A stretch of 64,000 nt of DNA from Campanula takesimana (lineage: Eukaryota; Streptophyta; Magnoliopsida; Asterales; Campanulaceae). Positions 36,256 to 47,481 of the stretch are shown one piece after another; position 1 is the stretch's first letter; every line of letters starts with the position of its first letter. The position numbers were made by a program, and so were the translations under genes. The stretch spans positions 1,062,026-1,126,025 of the forward strand of contig JAOWBW010000159.1 in assembly GCA_026119855.1 (NCBI GenBank). Reading direction: 5' to 3'. The notes beneath the pieces were generated by a model that was not told the DNA's origin, ran no database searches, and saw nothing but the letters and a program-made list of their open reading frames with translations.

Positions 36256-37305
36256 TTAAAGGGCGACTAGAGGATCCGACCCGAATATGTCACCGATGTC
36301 TTGGAAGTAGTTATCGGTTGAACCGAAAGTATATTCGTTTGATAAACTTGACCCGAGTAACATATCAATGGAGTCTGCTTCGAAAATGTTGGCCGGGAAA
36401 TCTACCGGGTCAAAGAATTCTGGTACCGGGTCCTGAAAGTTGAATAAATCGCTGGTGAAGAGGGACTCGAACGGCGGGAAATCGGCGAAGTTATCCGGTA
36501 AAATCTCGTCGGATACGGAGACGGAGGTATCGTCTGCAGTATCGACGGTTCCGATGTCGTGTGATGGACTGTGGGATTGAGTTTGAGTCGACTCGGCTGA
36601 CTCGTCGTTGGAAATGGAGCTGGAGGTGGAAGCGAAATGGAGAACGGATTTGGGAGAGCTAACGACAACGTTTTTGTCGTTGTTGTGAGACTCCTCGCCG
36701 GAGTTGTAATCAGACAGAGACAGGTTCGGTGTCGTCTCCGGGTCCGGCTTGGCCGGCGGATTGGTGAAGTTCGTAAGCGCGTCGGGACCACGCAACTGAA
36801 TGGCAGCGTGGTCGTAGACCATGGCAGCTTCTTCGGCCGTATTATAGGTACCGAGCCATAACCGTACACGTCTCATCGGATCTCTAATTTCCGCCGCCCA
36901 TTTTCCCCATGGCCGTTGCCGTACACCGCGAAACTTCTTTCCAGAACAAACTTTCAACCTACTCGCCGTGGATTCCATTTTCCGTGCCGGCACAGCTTTC
37001 TTACGGCGACTCGTCGCCGACTTCTTCTTCCAAACGCCGTTAACATTACCTTTAGCATCCTCTGTAACGCCTTTTTCAATCCTGACCTCGTTAACATACT
37101 TTCTCACTCTCCGTCGCCGTTGGCCTACCAACTGCTCGCCCTCGTCGCTTGATGAGTCTGTAGCGTCGGCGTCAGTGACGGTTATACGGATAAGTCTAGG
37201 ACGGATAGCTTTGGATTCGCTCTCCGGCGGCAAATTGCTTACAATAGTGGTGTGGGTTTTGTGTACACTGTACTTGACTAGTGTAGAAAGCATTTCTTGA
37301 CCCAT
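36256..37305 (-). CDS. Cytokinin response factor (CRF), AP2/ERF transcription factor
   Basis: Intronless 349-residue protein. The CRF domain near the N terminus (KYSVHKTHTTIV, then RPRLIRITVTDADATDSSSDE, residues about 11-55) defines the CRF group of ERF factors. CRFs act downstream of cytokinin phosphorelay. A basic region precedes a full AP2 domain at residues 124-181 (FRGVRQRPWGKWAAEIRD ... RLWLGTYNTAEEAA), with the Ala and Asp typical of ERF rather than DREB proteins. SPKSVL (217-222) fits the SPxSVL phosphorylation motif of CRFs. The C-terminal third is acidic with Phe/Asp-rich clusters (FADFPPFESLF), probably for activation. The ATG at 37305 is used; an alternative Met four codons later would also retain the CRF domain. 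No break or missing key residue is seen. Confidence 0.95.
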   Translation of the reverse strand: MGQEMLSTLVKYSVHKTHTTIVSNLPPESESKAIRPRLIRITVTDADATDSSSDEGEQLVGQRRRRVRKYVNEVRIEKGVTEDAKGNVNGVWKKKSATSRRKKAVPARKMESTASRLKVCSGKKFRGVRQRPWGKWAAEIRDPMRRVRLWLGTYNTAEEAAMVYDHAAIQLRGPDALTNFTNPPAKPDPETTPNLSLSDYNSGEESHNNDKNVVVSSPKSVLHFASTSSSISNDESAESTQTQSHSPSHDIGTVDTADDTSVSVSDEILPDNFADFPPFESLFTSDLFNFQDPVPEFFDPVDFPANIFEADSIDMLLGSSLSNEYTFGSTDNYFQDIGDIFGSDPLVAL

Positions 37306-37607
37306 AATTATTTTTCTCTGATTTTATCAGATTCGCATTGACAGAGAAAGAGATACAAATAGTTAGATAGAAGAGAGAGAAAGAGTGTGTGTAAAAGGAG
37401 TAGATTCCTTTGAGAGAGCAACCTCGATAGAAGAATAAAGTGAAACTTATAAAAAAAAAGAAGCTATGTCACTGCTAAGAACAATAATACAGAGGGCAGA
37501 GACACATGGCGGAAGAACTGTGTGTGTAGGTGGGGGAGATTTTCGTGAAGAAGGAAAAGTTAAAAAAAAAAAAAAACTGAGAAAGTGTTTGGCAATGACT
37601 TTCTTTT

Positions 37608-37796
37608 TCACCAGGAAAAGCAGATTAAAGGATGAAGAATAACTTTGGAATAGCCGGTTTTGAAGCTGGTTCTAAGTAACAAATTCAAGAAACTTTCGGA
37701 GATTTTCTCGAGAAAATCTTGGTGGTTGGGTAAGAGTATGAGAGAGAAGAACAGTACAGAAGGAAGGAAGGAAGGAAGGAAGGAGAGAGAGTACAC
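37608..37796 (-). other. Possible uORF in the CRF leader
   Basis: If transcription starts about 30 bp after the TATA box at 37839-37846, a 62-codon frame (37796-37608) would open the leader about 300 nt before the CRF start. Its first part encodes Ser/Leu/Pro-rich sequence from a GGAA repeat. A second TATA-like site near 37449-37455 would exclude it. Coding is unproven. Confidence 0.25.
37761..37784. repeat. (GGAA)n microsatellite
   Basis: About six GGAA units, in the promoter or leader of the CRF gene. Confidence 0.9.
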
Positions 37797-37838
37797 AGTT
37801 TAGTTGAACAAGGAAACTGATGCATTCCCCAAACGCTG

Positions 37839-37846
37839 TTTTTATA
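37839..37846 (-). promoter_or_regulatory. Candidate TATA box of the CRF gene
   Basis: TATAAAAA on -, 534 bp before the start codon. It implies a long leader; an alternative weaker TATA lies near 37452. Confidence 0.4.
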
Positions 37847-38019
37847 GGATTCTATAGCGGCTGTTATATTTTTTAATTTGAAATTTTATTTCACCTTTAT
37901 TGTTTGAATTATAAATTTGAGATCTTCATTTCCTTATTAACGGTTAATGTATTTCCATCACAGACCCTTTTAATTTCAAATATGAACAGATGACCTCCTT
38001 TTCTTATTTGTTATGCAGA

Positions 38020-38515
38020 AAATCTTAGGAAAAACGCGTTTTACTCGCGTCTTAGTGTAAAACGTATTTTTTTTTGTGGAATGACAATTTTTTGTAAATA
38101 AACGGAACGTTATTAAAAGATGCGGTGGCATTTTGCAAAAAAAATTGAACTTACGAAAATTCACCAAGCAATTTTTTACACTATAAGAGGCATTTTGCAA
38201 TACTACAGGAGACATTTTTTAATACTAAGCCAGACACTTGTTACTCGCTTGGCACTTACAAAAACTCACCAAGCACTTTTTACATTGTAGGAGACATTTT
38301 TCAATATTACATGAGACACTTTTTAACACTAGGGCATGCACTTGTTTTGAAAATTTTAAAACCCACCACACACTTGTTGACAATGGAATATGCATTTTTC
38401 AATAATTCAAAAGGAACTTCGTAATAATAGAAAAGCCACGTGATAATATCATAGAAGACAATTGGGAAAAACACGTTTTTCCATAGTTTAGTGTAAAAAA
38501 CATTTTTCACAAGAC
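38020..38515. mobile_element. MITE-like repeat with GGAAAAACGCG ends
   Basis: The left end TCTTAGGAAAAACGCGTTTTAC is followed by CTTAGTGTAAAACG, mirrored in degenerate form at the right (TTTAGTGTAAAA, then TTTTCACAAGAC). The interior has loosely repeated GGAGACATTTTTCAAT and CACCAAGCACTTTTTACA units. Related ends occur at about 61265-61400. Confidence 0.5.
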
Positions 38516-40874
38516 CGACTCTTTGTTATGCTCAATCCGTCCCGGAAAAGTTGTCATATTTTGATTTTTATTAGTAAACACATGTTAACTTTCACCTTAC
38601 ATTAGTGTCAATCTAGTGATCACAATCAAATTATAAAAATTGTTATTGGTAAATCACTTAATGATTTATCCATGACATTTTTTAGAATTTCACTAAGATG
38701 ATTAGATCGACATTAATTTTTAGTTAAAATTTATTTTGATAATAAAACATTAAAATGAGACAAATTTTTCAAGACATAGGGGTAGTTTTAGATTTGGTTG
38801 ATAAACTTACTTTCACTAACAGCCAAGAAACAAGTGTCAATAGTTTATCTGCATCTTTACAAAGCTCAACTCATCTTATTAATATTGTTCTCTCTTTTTG
38901 TAGTTGTGCATATTCCTATTATCATGTCTATCCAAATTATTCCAAGTCTAACTCTTATAGATAATTTTCTATATTTGTTTTTGTTGATAAACTATTATTA
39001 TTATTATTTTTGCAAAATGAAAAGAAGAATTAGTTTAAATTTTTTTTCGAAACGAAAAGAAGAATTAGTTAATTACTAAATATTGTTGTCAATAAAATAA
39101 AGGGGTAATTTTCAAAATTTATACTCCCTTCGTCACTCTTTAATCTACAAAATTTGCCATTTTGGTTATCTCACTTTAATTTACAAAGTCCCCAAATGGA
39201 AATGTTTTAATACTTTCTAAATACTTGTCATACTTACAACAACTATTCACTTACTATTCTCTACCCATTTTTTTCTCTCTCACTCAGCTATCTACCCTCA
39301 CAACACATCAGCATTATCACTTTTTCCTTAAATATAGTGCTCAACCTAAAATTTATACTCCATCCATTTTAAAAAAGTTAAAATATTTACTTTGGAGTTG
39401 GGAAATTAATGATATAATATTATACTAGGAATAAAAGGTAGATAGAATGAGAGAGAATTAATGGGGGTGGAAAAAGAATGAGCGGTTGGGAGGAAGAAAG
39501 AGAAGGACTAGAGGATTATAAAGCTTTCATTTTTTTATTGTTGTAATTTTTGTGAAATACTCTAAATGAAAAAAAAATTCAACTTACTTAGAACGGAGAG
39601 AGTAAATTAAAGAGGGACGGATGAAATATAAAACAATGGGGTTTATAAAGAATTTATCTCAAGGTAGAATGGGGACATACAAGGGATGAGAGTGTTGATT
39701 CGAGAGACGTTTCGTTAGATTTCACGAGACGCCGCATCTGATGGATACAGTATGATGTTGACACGTGGCAAACCGTGCTGGGTCAGTATTGAGATAAAAC
39801 GGGACATGATGATGAGTCAGCTAAACACATTTTCTTTCTTTTCTTGGTATCTGCGCGAGCAGTGGATCACGTGACACCATAGGGGACGGTTCCGTTATAT
39901 AGTCAGTCAATCAGCCAGTTAAGAACACGTCAGTCTTTTCTTTGACTGAATTGAGTTTAATTCCAATTATAATTTTGTTTTTTTGTTTTTTTTTGCAAAT
40001 AACAAAATCACTTTCATTTATAATAAAAAAAAGAAATGGCATTGCACAAAAGCTGAATGCTCATTCCAAATATTGTTAGAAGTTTCATTCCTTAAACTAC
40101 AACAATGATCTTTTCGATCTAAATCTTGAGACGATTGGATCTTCTTCTAAACAAAACTTGGACACTGACTTCATTTGACATTTAAGAAAACCCTCATCGA
40201 ATAATATTTAGCGCTGATAACTCGATATGTTAGAAAAATCGAGTTAGCGAGAAGACGCTCACCATTCATCTCAAAATTCACGAAACATCTTTTTGTAGCA
40301 AGAACAGTAACATCCACTTCATTGTGAATGAATGTGATATTCGCCGAAATTGCATAATGATAAAAACAACAAACAAACAAACAAATAAACATGAGTTCTA
40401 AACAGCGGAGAGAAAAAACAACGACTCTCAACAATGGATAGAAAACAACAGCTCTCGACAATGGAGAGAAAACAACGCTCTCAACCAATGAGAGAAATTC
40501 CAAGTCTAGTTAGAATACGTTTTTTAAGACACTTTATTTTACTTTCCTTAACCGTTTTATCAATTTCTTGAGTATTCACATCCAAAATATTAGTAATTGG
40601 TTTGATGTTGCTTAGAAATTTTTTCTCTTTCACTCCATCTCAAAATAGATGTCGTTTTGATTATTTGCACAATTTTTAAAAAAATCAATTAATGCATGTT
40701 AAAAAATCTCATATGAGTTTAATATAATCTAATTACCCAGACAATTAAATGCTTATCTAAGAAATAACAATCATTAATAATAGTATTAATTAATATATAA
40801 CAGCAAATTTTTTTTTGAAAATAGTAAAACGATAAATATTTTGACAAAGAAATTAACTCCCAAAATAACATATA
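38516..40874. other. Intergenic region with nested MITEs
   Basis: No gene recognised. Holds a diverged Stowaway (about 38530-38775), the nested pair at 39124-39624, and a GC-richer stretch at 39660-39900 with two ACGTG elements (GACACGTGGC near 39761, ATCACGTGAC near 39868). A promoter-like TTATATAG follows near 39895, but no downstream gene was found. Confidence 0.45.
39124..39624. mobile_element. Stowaway-like MITE interrupted by a second one
   Basis: The outer ends are CTCCCTTCGTCACTC and GAGGGACGGATGA. An inner element at 39358-39602 has its own ends CTCCATCCATTTTAAAA and TTAGAACGGAGAGAG with TA on both sides. Confidence 0.7.
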
Positions 40875-41185
40875 CTACCTCCGTCCCAGCTCAATGTGCA
40901 CACTTACCTTTTAAGTGGGTGTCGTTGATATGTGCACAATCCAAAAAAGGAAAGTTTTTTATTATTTTTATAATCTTCCACTCATTCTCTCTCTTCCTCC
41001 CAACTACTCATTATTCTCCACTCATTCTCTTTCTTCCTCTCAACCACTCATTATTCTCCACTCATTCTCTTTCTTCCTCCCAACCACTCATTATTCTCCA
41101 CTCACAATACTTTTGAATATAAATAATCTCTCCTTAAATATTGTGCCAAACAGTAAAGATGCGTATTGAGTTGGGACGGAGGTAG
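40875..41185. mobile_element. Stowaway-like MITE containing a minisatellite
   Basis: Ends CTACCTCCGTCCCAGCTCAA and TTGAGTTGGGACGGAGGTAG with TA on both sides. Inside, about three copies of a ~40-bp unit (CTCATTCTCTTTCTTCCTCC, ACCACTCATTATTCTCCA) lie at about 40980-41103. Confidence 0.85.
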
Positions 41186-41440
41186 TATTTTGAGACTGGG
41201 GAGTATCTTTGCTTATCAATTGCTGGGCTTATTTATGATTTTAAAATTATATGTCAATAACATTTGCTTACTTTAATAAATGAAATATTCAAAGCTTAGT
41301 TTAGCTTATTAAAGACAATCAATTGCATTTCTTTTTACTTTTATTTTTTGAAAATAAAAATAAAAATTATTACTTGCAATAACAAAAAAAATAAAGAAAT
41401 ATACGAGATGGCACTATAATAATAGAAAACGAAATTCATA

Positions 41441-41675
41441 TACGAGGATTGTTGGATTTCGAACCGCTCCACCCAATGGCTCCGATCAGAGCCACATCAT
41501 TGGATTTTGTGTTCGACGGATGAGATGTATCCAAGCTCGGTAGGACCCACAAAAAAATTGAAATCATCTTAGCCGCACAGATGATGAGCTCGCCTATGTG
41601 GCTTTGATCGGAGCCGTTGGGTGGAGGGGTGAAGCTAAAATGGGTGGAGCGGTTCCGGGTATATGATTGTTGTAC
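41441..41675. mobile_element. Short inverted-repeat element (MITE-like)
   Basis: TCCACCCAATGGCTCCGATC at about 41467 is mirrored by GATCGGAGCCGTTGGGTGGA near 41608. A shorter GGGTGGAGCGGT pairs with the left ACCGCTCCACCC. Exact ends are uncertain. Confidence 0.55.
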
Positions 41676-42435
41676 AAATGATTTTTCATGAGATACAACC
41701 AGAGGCGGACCTACCTTATAGGTTAAGGGGGCCGCGGACCCCACTCGTCAAAAAATAATTTTTTTTATTAGTGTAATTTTTATAAATTTAAAATTAATTA
41801 ATATAAAATTAAACTTTGCCTCTTATTCGGTGTAGAAAAAATACGCTAAATTTTATTCTTACCCCCTTACAATAATAAAAATAATTTTGCATCCTTTCAA
41901 AAAAAAATCTTGAGTCCGTAGATAATAAGAAGGTTAATTTGACCAAAATACCCTGTACTTAGCTGGGCGAAGTGACCATTTTATCCTTTTAACGTAGACA
42001 GTTGAGACTTTTAAACCAGGGGTGAACGTGGGCAGGCAGTCTTGATTTTCGCGCCATTTATAAATGGGGCCATTACGTTGTTCAATGCATTTCCTGCTTT
42101 TTACCAATTTAATAACCCATTTTTCTGCAACCAAAATTTCTCCTCCTCAATCCTCACATCTTCAATATTTCAACGTAGAGGAGTATTAAATAACAATCTT
42201 TTTCATTTAAAATAATAATACAAAAAAAAAACTCAATGTTAAAAATATTTAATCATGATTGTTCAACTTTGAAAATTCACTTATATTGTTGATCAAAATC
42301 AAATTAATACGGTATATGTTATTTTTAATCAACAATGAATTTATAATTTTTTTTATAAATATTTATTTTGATACAGAGTAGAGTATGTTAAAACTTAACT
42401 AACGGCTTCTATTGAGAGGTCCACCAAAACCAATA

Positions 42436-42740
42436 CTCCCTATGTCTTAATTTAATGTTCTTACTTTTCTTTTTAATATGTCACAATTTAGTTGCTTCAT
42501 CCGTTCAATGACAATATGAACAGTGTTTTGGACACTCTTATCCTCATAAAATTCATATATTATAAAAAAAACAATCATTTACTTATCTACTTTTAACTCG
42601 CTTTATGAATAGACAAGTATATCTCCCCACACTGCTATTGTTGACCCAAATTTACCTTGATTTTTAAATAAGCATGCACAGTCCAACTAACTAATAACCT
42701 TAAATCGAGACGGAATAACCTTATATCGGGATTGATGGAG
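42436..42740. mobile_element. Stowaway-like MITE
   Basis: Left CTCCCTATGTCTTAATTT and right ATCGGGATTGATGGAG, with TA at both sides. Confidence 0.6.
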
Positions 42741-43042
42741 TATATAAAACTAACGGAGGAAAGCCAATGATCAAAAGAAACAAGTGAGACGGCATCCTTT
42801 GTTTGATGTGTCGTTAACGAATGCTTGGATCTTCTGAAACAACTCCGACCCAATAACCTTGGGCCGGCCCATTCCCACAACATTTACATTTTATAACATT
42901 ATCATTTTTTGTTTATACACTTTTGAATTTACATGTGTTACCTTGTTCTTTCCTAGGAAACATGATTCTTGATTCATTGATCTTTTCACCTATATTGGAA
43001 AATTATGGAACAAGTCTATTATTAATAGTGCGGCACTTTTTA

Positions 43043-43283
43043 TCTGGTCTCTAAATAAGTGTTCAAATTTTATTTTAAATAACTTTTTGTATAATTTGGT
43101 GGCAAAATTGATATATAATTTTGTAATCCTCTTTACAAACATTTAGTTTTTGAAAGTATAAAGAGACCGGTGAAAAATTTCAGAAAAAAAAAAACATTTA
43201 GGGACAAAGTTATGATCAAAATGGATACTCATTTTGGGACAAAACATTCCTGAAAATGGACACTCATTTAGAGGCAGAAAGAG
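43043..43283. mobile_element. Stowaway-like MITE, TGGTGGCAAAATT family copy 2
   Basis: The interior matches 29203-29456 and 43922-44172. Its terminal CTCCCTC block is degraded (CTGGTCTCTAAATAAG). Confidence 0.7.
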
Positions 43284-43921
43284 TATTATTTTCTTCGGTA
43301 CTAAATAATTTGTTTTTTATTAAAAATATATATAAAATGAGTCATTTTCTTTCTTTCTTTTTTCTTCACTGAAAATTATGTGTCCATAATTTCTTTAGGG
43401 TCCAAAAATGGAGATGTTGTATTTACCAATTTCTTAATCAATTGGTTGCTTATAACGGTGTATGTAGTTAAATCATTAAACAGAGCCTTTTATTTTATAA
43501 CGAATGAAGTGATAACTAATATTAGATGAGTTAAGCATTTTCAGAGCAGTTTGACGATGATTGCACGTTTTGATCGAAAACATCAACATTGAGATAAGCC
43601 TCCGCTTATTGTAGAGTGCCATTTAAAAAAAAAAAAAATATTAATAAAAGTTTGCATTGTTTGCTTTAGAAAACCATACTACTAATCACCAAATAACTAA
43701 GTTATTATTGTGTATTTTTGCATGGAAATTTTGATGAATCCAATGTATCTCAATTGTACTTCCTTCTTGCCGTGTCATTAGAAAACCGGTGGTTGACTTT
43801 ATTCTTCAAGCGAACACTTAAAAGCAAAATCTAATGAAACTGAATTTTAGTTTACAATATGACCCCCTAAAAGTTTGTAATATGATCCCTCAAAATTCTA
43901 CACTTACTCTTTTATCTAATA

Positions 43922-44172
43922 CTACCTCTCTGTCCCTAAATGAGTGTCCGCGTTTTATTTTAAGGGACATAACTTTTTGTATAGTTTGGTGGCAAAATTC
44001 ATATATAATCTTGTAATTCTTTTTACAAACATTTAGTTTTTGCAAGTATAAAGAGGCCGGTGAAAAAAAATCGAAAAAAAAAACATTTAGGGTCAAAGTT
44101 ATGATCAAAATTGACATTCATTTTAGGGCAAAAAATTCCTGAAAATGGATACACATTTAGGGGCAGAGGGAG
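43922..44172. mobile_element. Stowaway-like MITE, TGGTGGCAAAATT family copy 3
   Basis: Ends CTACCTCTCTGTCCCTAAAT and ATTTAGGGGCAGAGGGAG with TA on both sides. It lies about 640 bp from copy 2 in the same orientation. Confidence 0.85.
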
Positions 44173-45015
44173 TAGTAAATATCGCACGGTTCCTTTTAGT
44201 TTGTTCAAAAGCAAATATTGATTTTCTAAGTAAAGAGACAATCTTAGTGCAATATGACTGATACAAGCAAAATACAAACAAGTAAAACACATTTTTAAAA
44301 AATATCGTACAAGTTTTTTTAAGAAAATTACAAGTCAAATGTGACATCTATTTTAAGACGGATGGAATGTATTTCATAGTAAAAGATATACCCAATCCAA
44401 CTTTTAGTTAGCCAGTTGACAATTTTAATTGATGGACAAATAATTTTAAATTTAATAATCATTTTTTCTTAGTGAAAAAATAGTTTTCTATAAGACTCAT
44501 TCTACTTTGTAGTCAACTTAAATTTTATTTTCTTACATCGTTTTGACCGATGGCTAACTAAATTTTGTGTAGTATTTGTACGGGCACAGTTAAATGTTAA
44601 AGTATAGATTCACATACATGTGTGAGAATTGTATCTAAGCTTCCTAAGCAACATAAAGTAACGAAAAATATATTTCATGACGTCTATATAACTGTATTTT
44701 TTATTATTTTATTTTAACGATGTCTACGCAGACTACGCCAGAAGTAGGCGAGGAGAATGATCGAATCCTAACGCTCACTGAGGGTGAGACTTGGCTTTAC
44801 CACTGGGCAACTCCTTTGGAGACAACTGTGTTATTTTTATAAGTATATTTCGTGACTACATTTTTTTTTATTTAATTAGTTAATAACGATATTATTTTGA
44901 TAATATAATCGATACAAGCTAGTAGCTACCATATAGCTTCCACATAAAAGCTAAAAAATCTGCTAATACAACCCATCAACTTTTGGCGCAAATTAAAAAA
45001 AAAAAAAAAAAAAAA

Positions 45016-45062
45016 AAAGCATTCTCCTGTACACCCGTCGCACGCTGTGAGGCGGGCCTTTT

Positions 45063-45096
<34 letters not shown>

Positions 45097-45924
45097 CACC
45101 CCCAACTTTTTTTCCTCCCAACAAAAGTAACACTTGTTATAACGAAATGTAACACTTTTTTCTTTCAAATGTAACACTTATTTTTTTAAAAATGTACCAC
45201 AATTATGCTGCAATAGATTAAAGATAACACAAAAGATTGACAACTAAATTAATGTAACACTTTTTATAAAGGAATGTAACACTTTTTTTTCAAGTGTAAC
45301 GCTTTTTTCTCCAAAAATTAACGTAGGATTGACAACTAAACTAATGTTACATTTTATAAAAAATGAATGTAACATTTTTTTTCTCAATTGTAACAGTTTA
45401 TATTCTTAAATGTAACATTATATATGAAATGTAACAATTTTTTATTGAGAAAGTAACAATTGAAATGCAAACCCATTTTTTTTGTAAAATTGCTGTTACA
45501 TTTTACTGTAAAAAGTGTTACTTTTTTAATATGAAACTGTTACTTTTATTAGAACAGAGTGTTACATCTCAGTTAACAAGCAACTCAAACTTTTTGTGTG
45601 TAAAAAAATATTTTTTTAAAAAAAATAAAAAAATCAAACCATATCATGACCTATGTAGTTTTTTTCGTCTCGTCGAGACGAACACAACGATATTTTTAAT
45701 TTTTTTTTTTCTGAGTTATAAATCTCAAGATATAGCATTTTAAAGTTAATGGTTTTTTTTTTTAAGGGGACACGTGGCAGCGCGCGACTGGGTGAACCAG
45801 TGAGTGGCTCACAGCGCGCCACGTGTCAAGCTGGGAATGGAGGAAGCTGGCGGTCGGGCCGGGCAGGTTTGGCCCGCGGGGCGCGCCCGCCGCACTGCGT
45901 ACACCCGCCGCAAATGAGACTGTC
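45016..45924. mobile_element. Non-autonomous MULE with GTTAC-array core (copy B, inverted)
   Basis: Same layout as copy A but in reverse. Left end near AGCATTCTCCTGTACACCC, a core with many GTAAC/GTTAC motifs, the hairpin CGTCTCGTCGAGACG at about 45667-45681, GC-rich arm with CGCGCGACTGGG, and right end GAGACTGTC. Both flanks are A tracts, so a TSD of nine A is possible but not informative. Confidence 0.75.
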
Positions 45925-46154
45925 AAAAAAAAAAAAATAATAAAAAAAAAAAAAAAAAATCCTTTTTTGTTAGAAAAGTAGTTCCACTGATCAAATTCGT
46001 TAACTACAAATTTGTACAACGAAACATATACATCTATGATCAAACCTTAATCTTTGTTTTTATAACAATTATGGGAACAAAACAAATTTATGACAATGAC
46101 CATTATAGATTGCCAAACATTTGGGTGTATTTCTTTTAATTGAAAAAAATAATA

Positions 46155-46405
46155 CTCCCTCTATCCGGGAAAGATAGTCTCATTTTGATTTTTTATGGTC
46201 AACAAAAATTAACTTTGACCAAACATTAGTATCAATTTAATGATCACAATAAAATTTTAAAAATTATTATTGATAAATCACTTGATGATTTATCAATTAC
46301 AAATTTTAGAATTTCACTATAATGATTAGATCGTCACCAATGGTTGGTTAAAGTTCATTTTTGTTGACCTTAAAAAGTCAAAATGAGACTATCTTTCAGT
46401 GGGAG
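46155..46405. mobile_element. Stowaway MITE
   Basis: CTCCCTCTATCCGGGAAAGA at left, TCTTTCAGTGGGAG at right, TA on both sides. It is the best preserved copy of the 17118/34811 family here. Confidence 0.8.
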
Positions 46406-46600
46406 TATCATGTTTAATACATGAAGGCCGTACAAAACAAAACTAGGGTATTTATTAAAACTTAATTAAATCAATTTATTTGTCTTAATGTCAATAATGG
46501 AATTTTTCTTTAGGGTCCAATTGAGCCCCCAACTCAGAACTTTAGTACTTTGGTCTAAGATTTATAAATTTTAACTTTTCCTTATTAAGACATACTAATA

Positions 46601-46838
46601 CTCTATCCGATCCAAAATAACTGTCGCTTTTGGTCACTAAGATGTAACTTTGACCAGTAATTTAAATAAAAAATAATGATGCTAATAAAAATCTAAAATT
46701 TGTCATGGTATTATAATTAATAATACTTTTAATAGAAAAAATAGATTTTTATTAAGATCGTTATTTTTTGTTTAAATTTATTGATCAAACTTATATCTAT
46801 CTGTTTGACGAAAAATGACAGTTATTTTGGATCAGGTC
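46601..46838. mobile_element. Stowaway-like MITE, GATCCAAAATAACTG type
   Basis: The left CCGATCCAAAATAACTGTC is mirrored by GACAGTTATTTTGGATCAGG at the right. Confidence 0.65.
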
Positions 46839-47481
46839 TAGCTGGCAACTACATGGTTTTTGTTAACTTTATGTGGTCTTAGGTGTCTTTGAATGATTAG
46901 TTAGTCGCTAATCCCTCATAATTAAACTTATTTATCATGAACATGTCATAATCCGATAAAAGGCCGATTTGTTCCCTAATGACTTTTGGATTATACTCTA
47001 TCTTTTTGTGCTATTCATATAATCATGTACTTTTCACTCGAAATATTCAATAAAGGCTAATGAAACTAGATTATATTACTCGTATAACCTCCTTGAAAAT
47101 TAGGTACTCGTCCTCGTTTCAAGATCTGATCATATCGAAAACAGTACTCAAGATTGCCTTTTAAAAGGCCCGTGTGCAAGCCATATGTGTTTAGGTCTGT
47201 CAAAAAATTAACAAAAAGTTAGTTTATTCACCACATTGCAACAAATTGACAAACTCAGATGACCGATTTGCAAAATAAAACTTTTAGGTTGGGAATTGCA
47301 AAAGTGAGACAAACTCAGGTTACCAATATGCAATTAGCCCAGAAATAATTTAGAAAATGACTGCACTGAAGATTGGAGATAAATCTACTTGCAAACAAAT
47401 TGTAACACTATTACATACATGGAGGGTACTTATGTAAATCTGTGATCAAAATTTGGAAGCATTAAAGGGGATATTAAAATA

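Larger units (their letters stand above)
41701..45015. other. Intergenic region with MITEs
   Basis: No gene recognised. A hAT-like left end CAGAGGCGGACCTACC at about 41701 has no certain partner (TGAGTCCGTAG near 41912 is possible). Listed Stowaway-like copies at 42436, 43043 and 43922 fill much of the rest. Confidence 0.5.
45925..47472. other. Intergenic region with MITEs
   Basis: Contains the Stowaway-like copies at 46155 and 46601. The rest is AT-rich with no recognised gene. Confidence 0.5.

Noticed and set aside
44926..45177. Lys/Phe-rich frames on both strands
   Set aside because: Homopolymer A/T tracts at the edge of MULE copy B.
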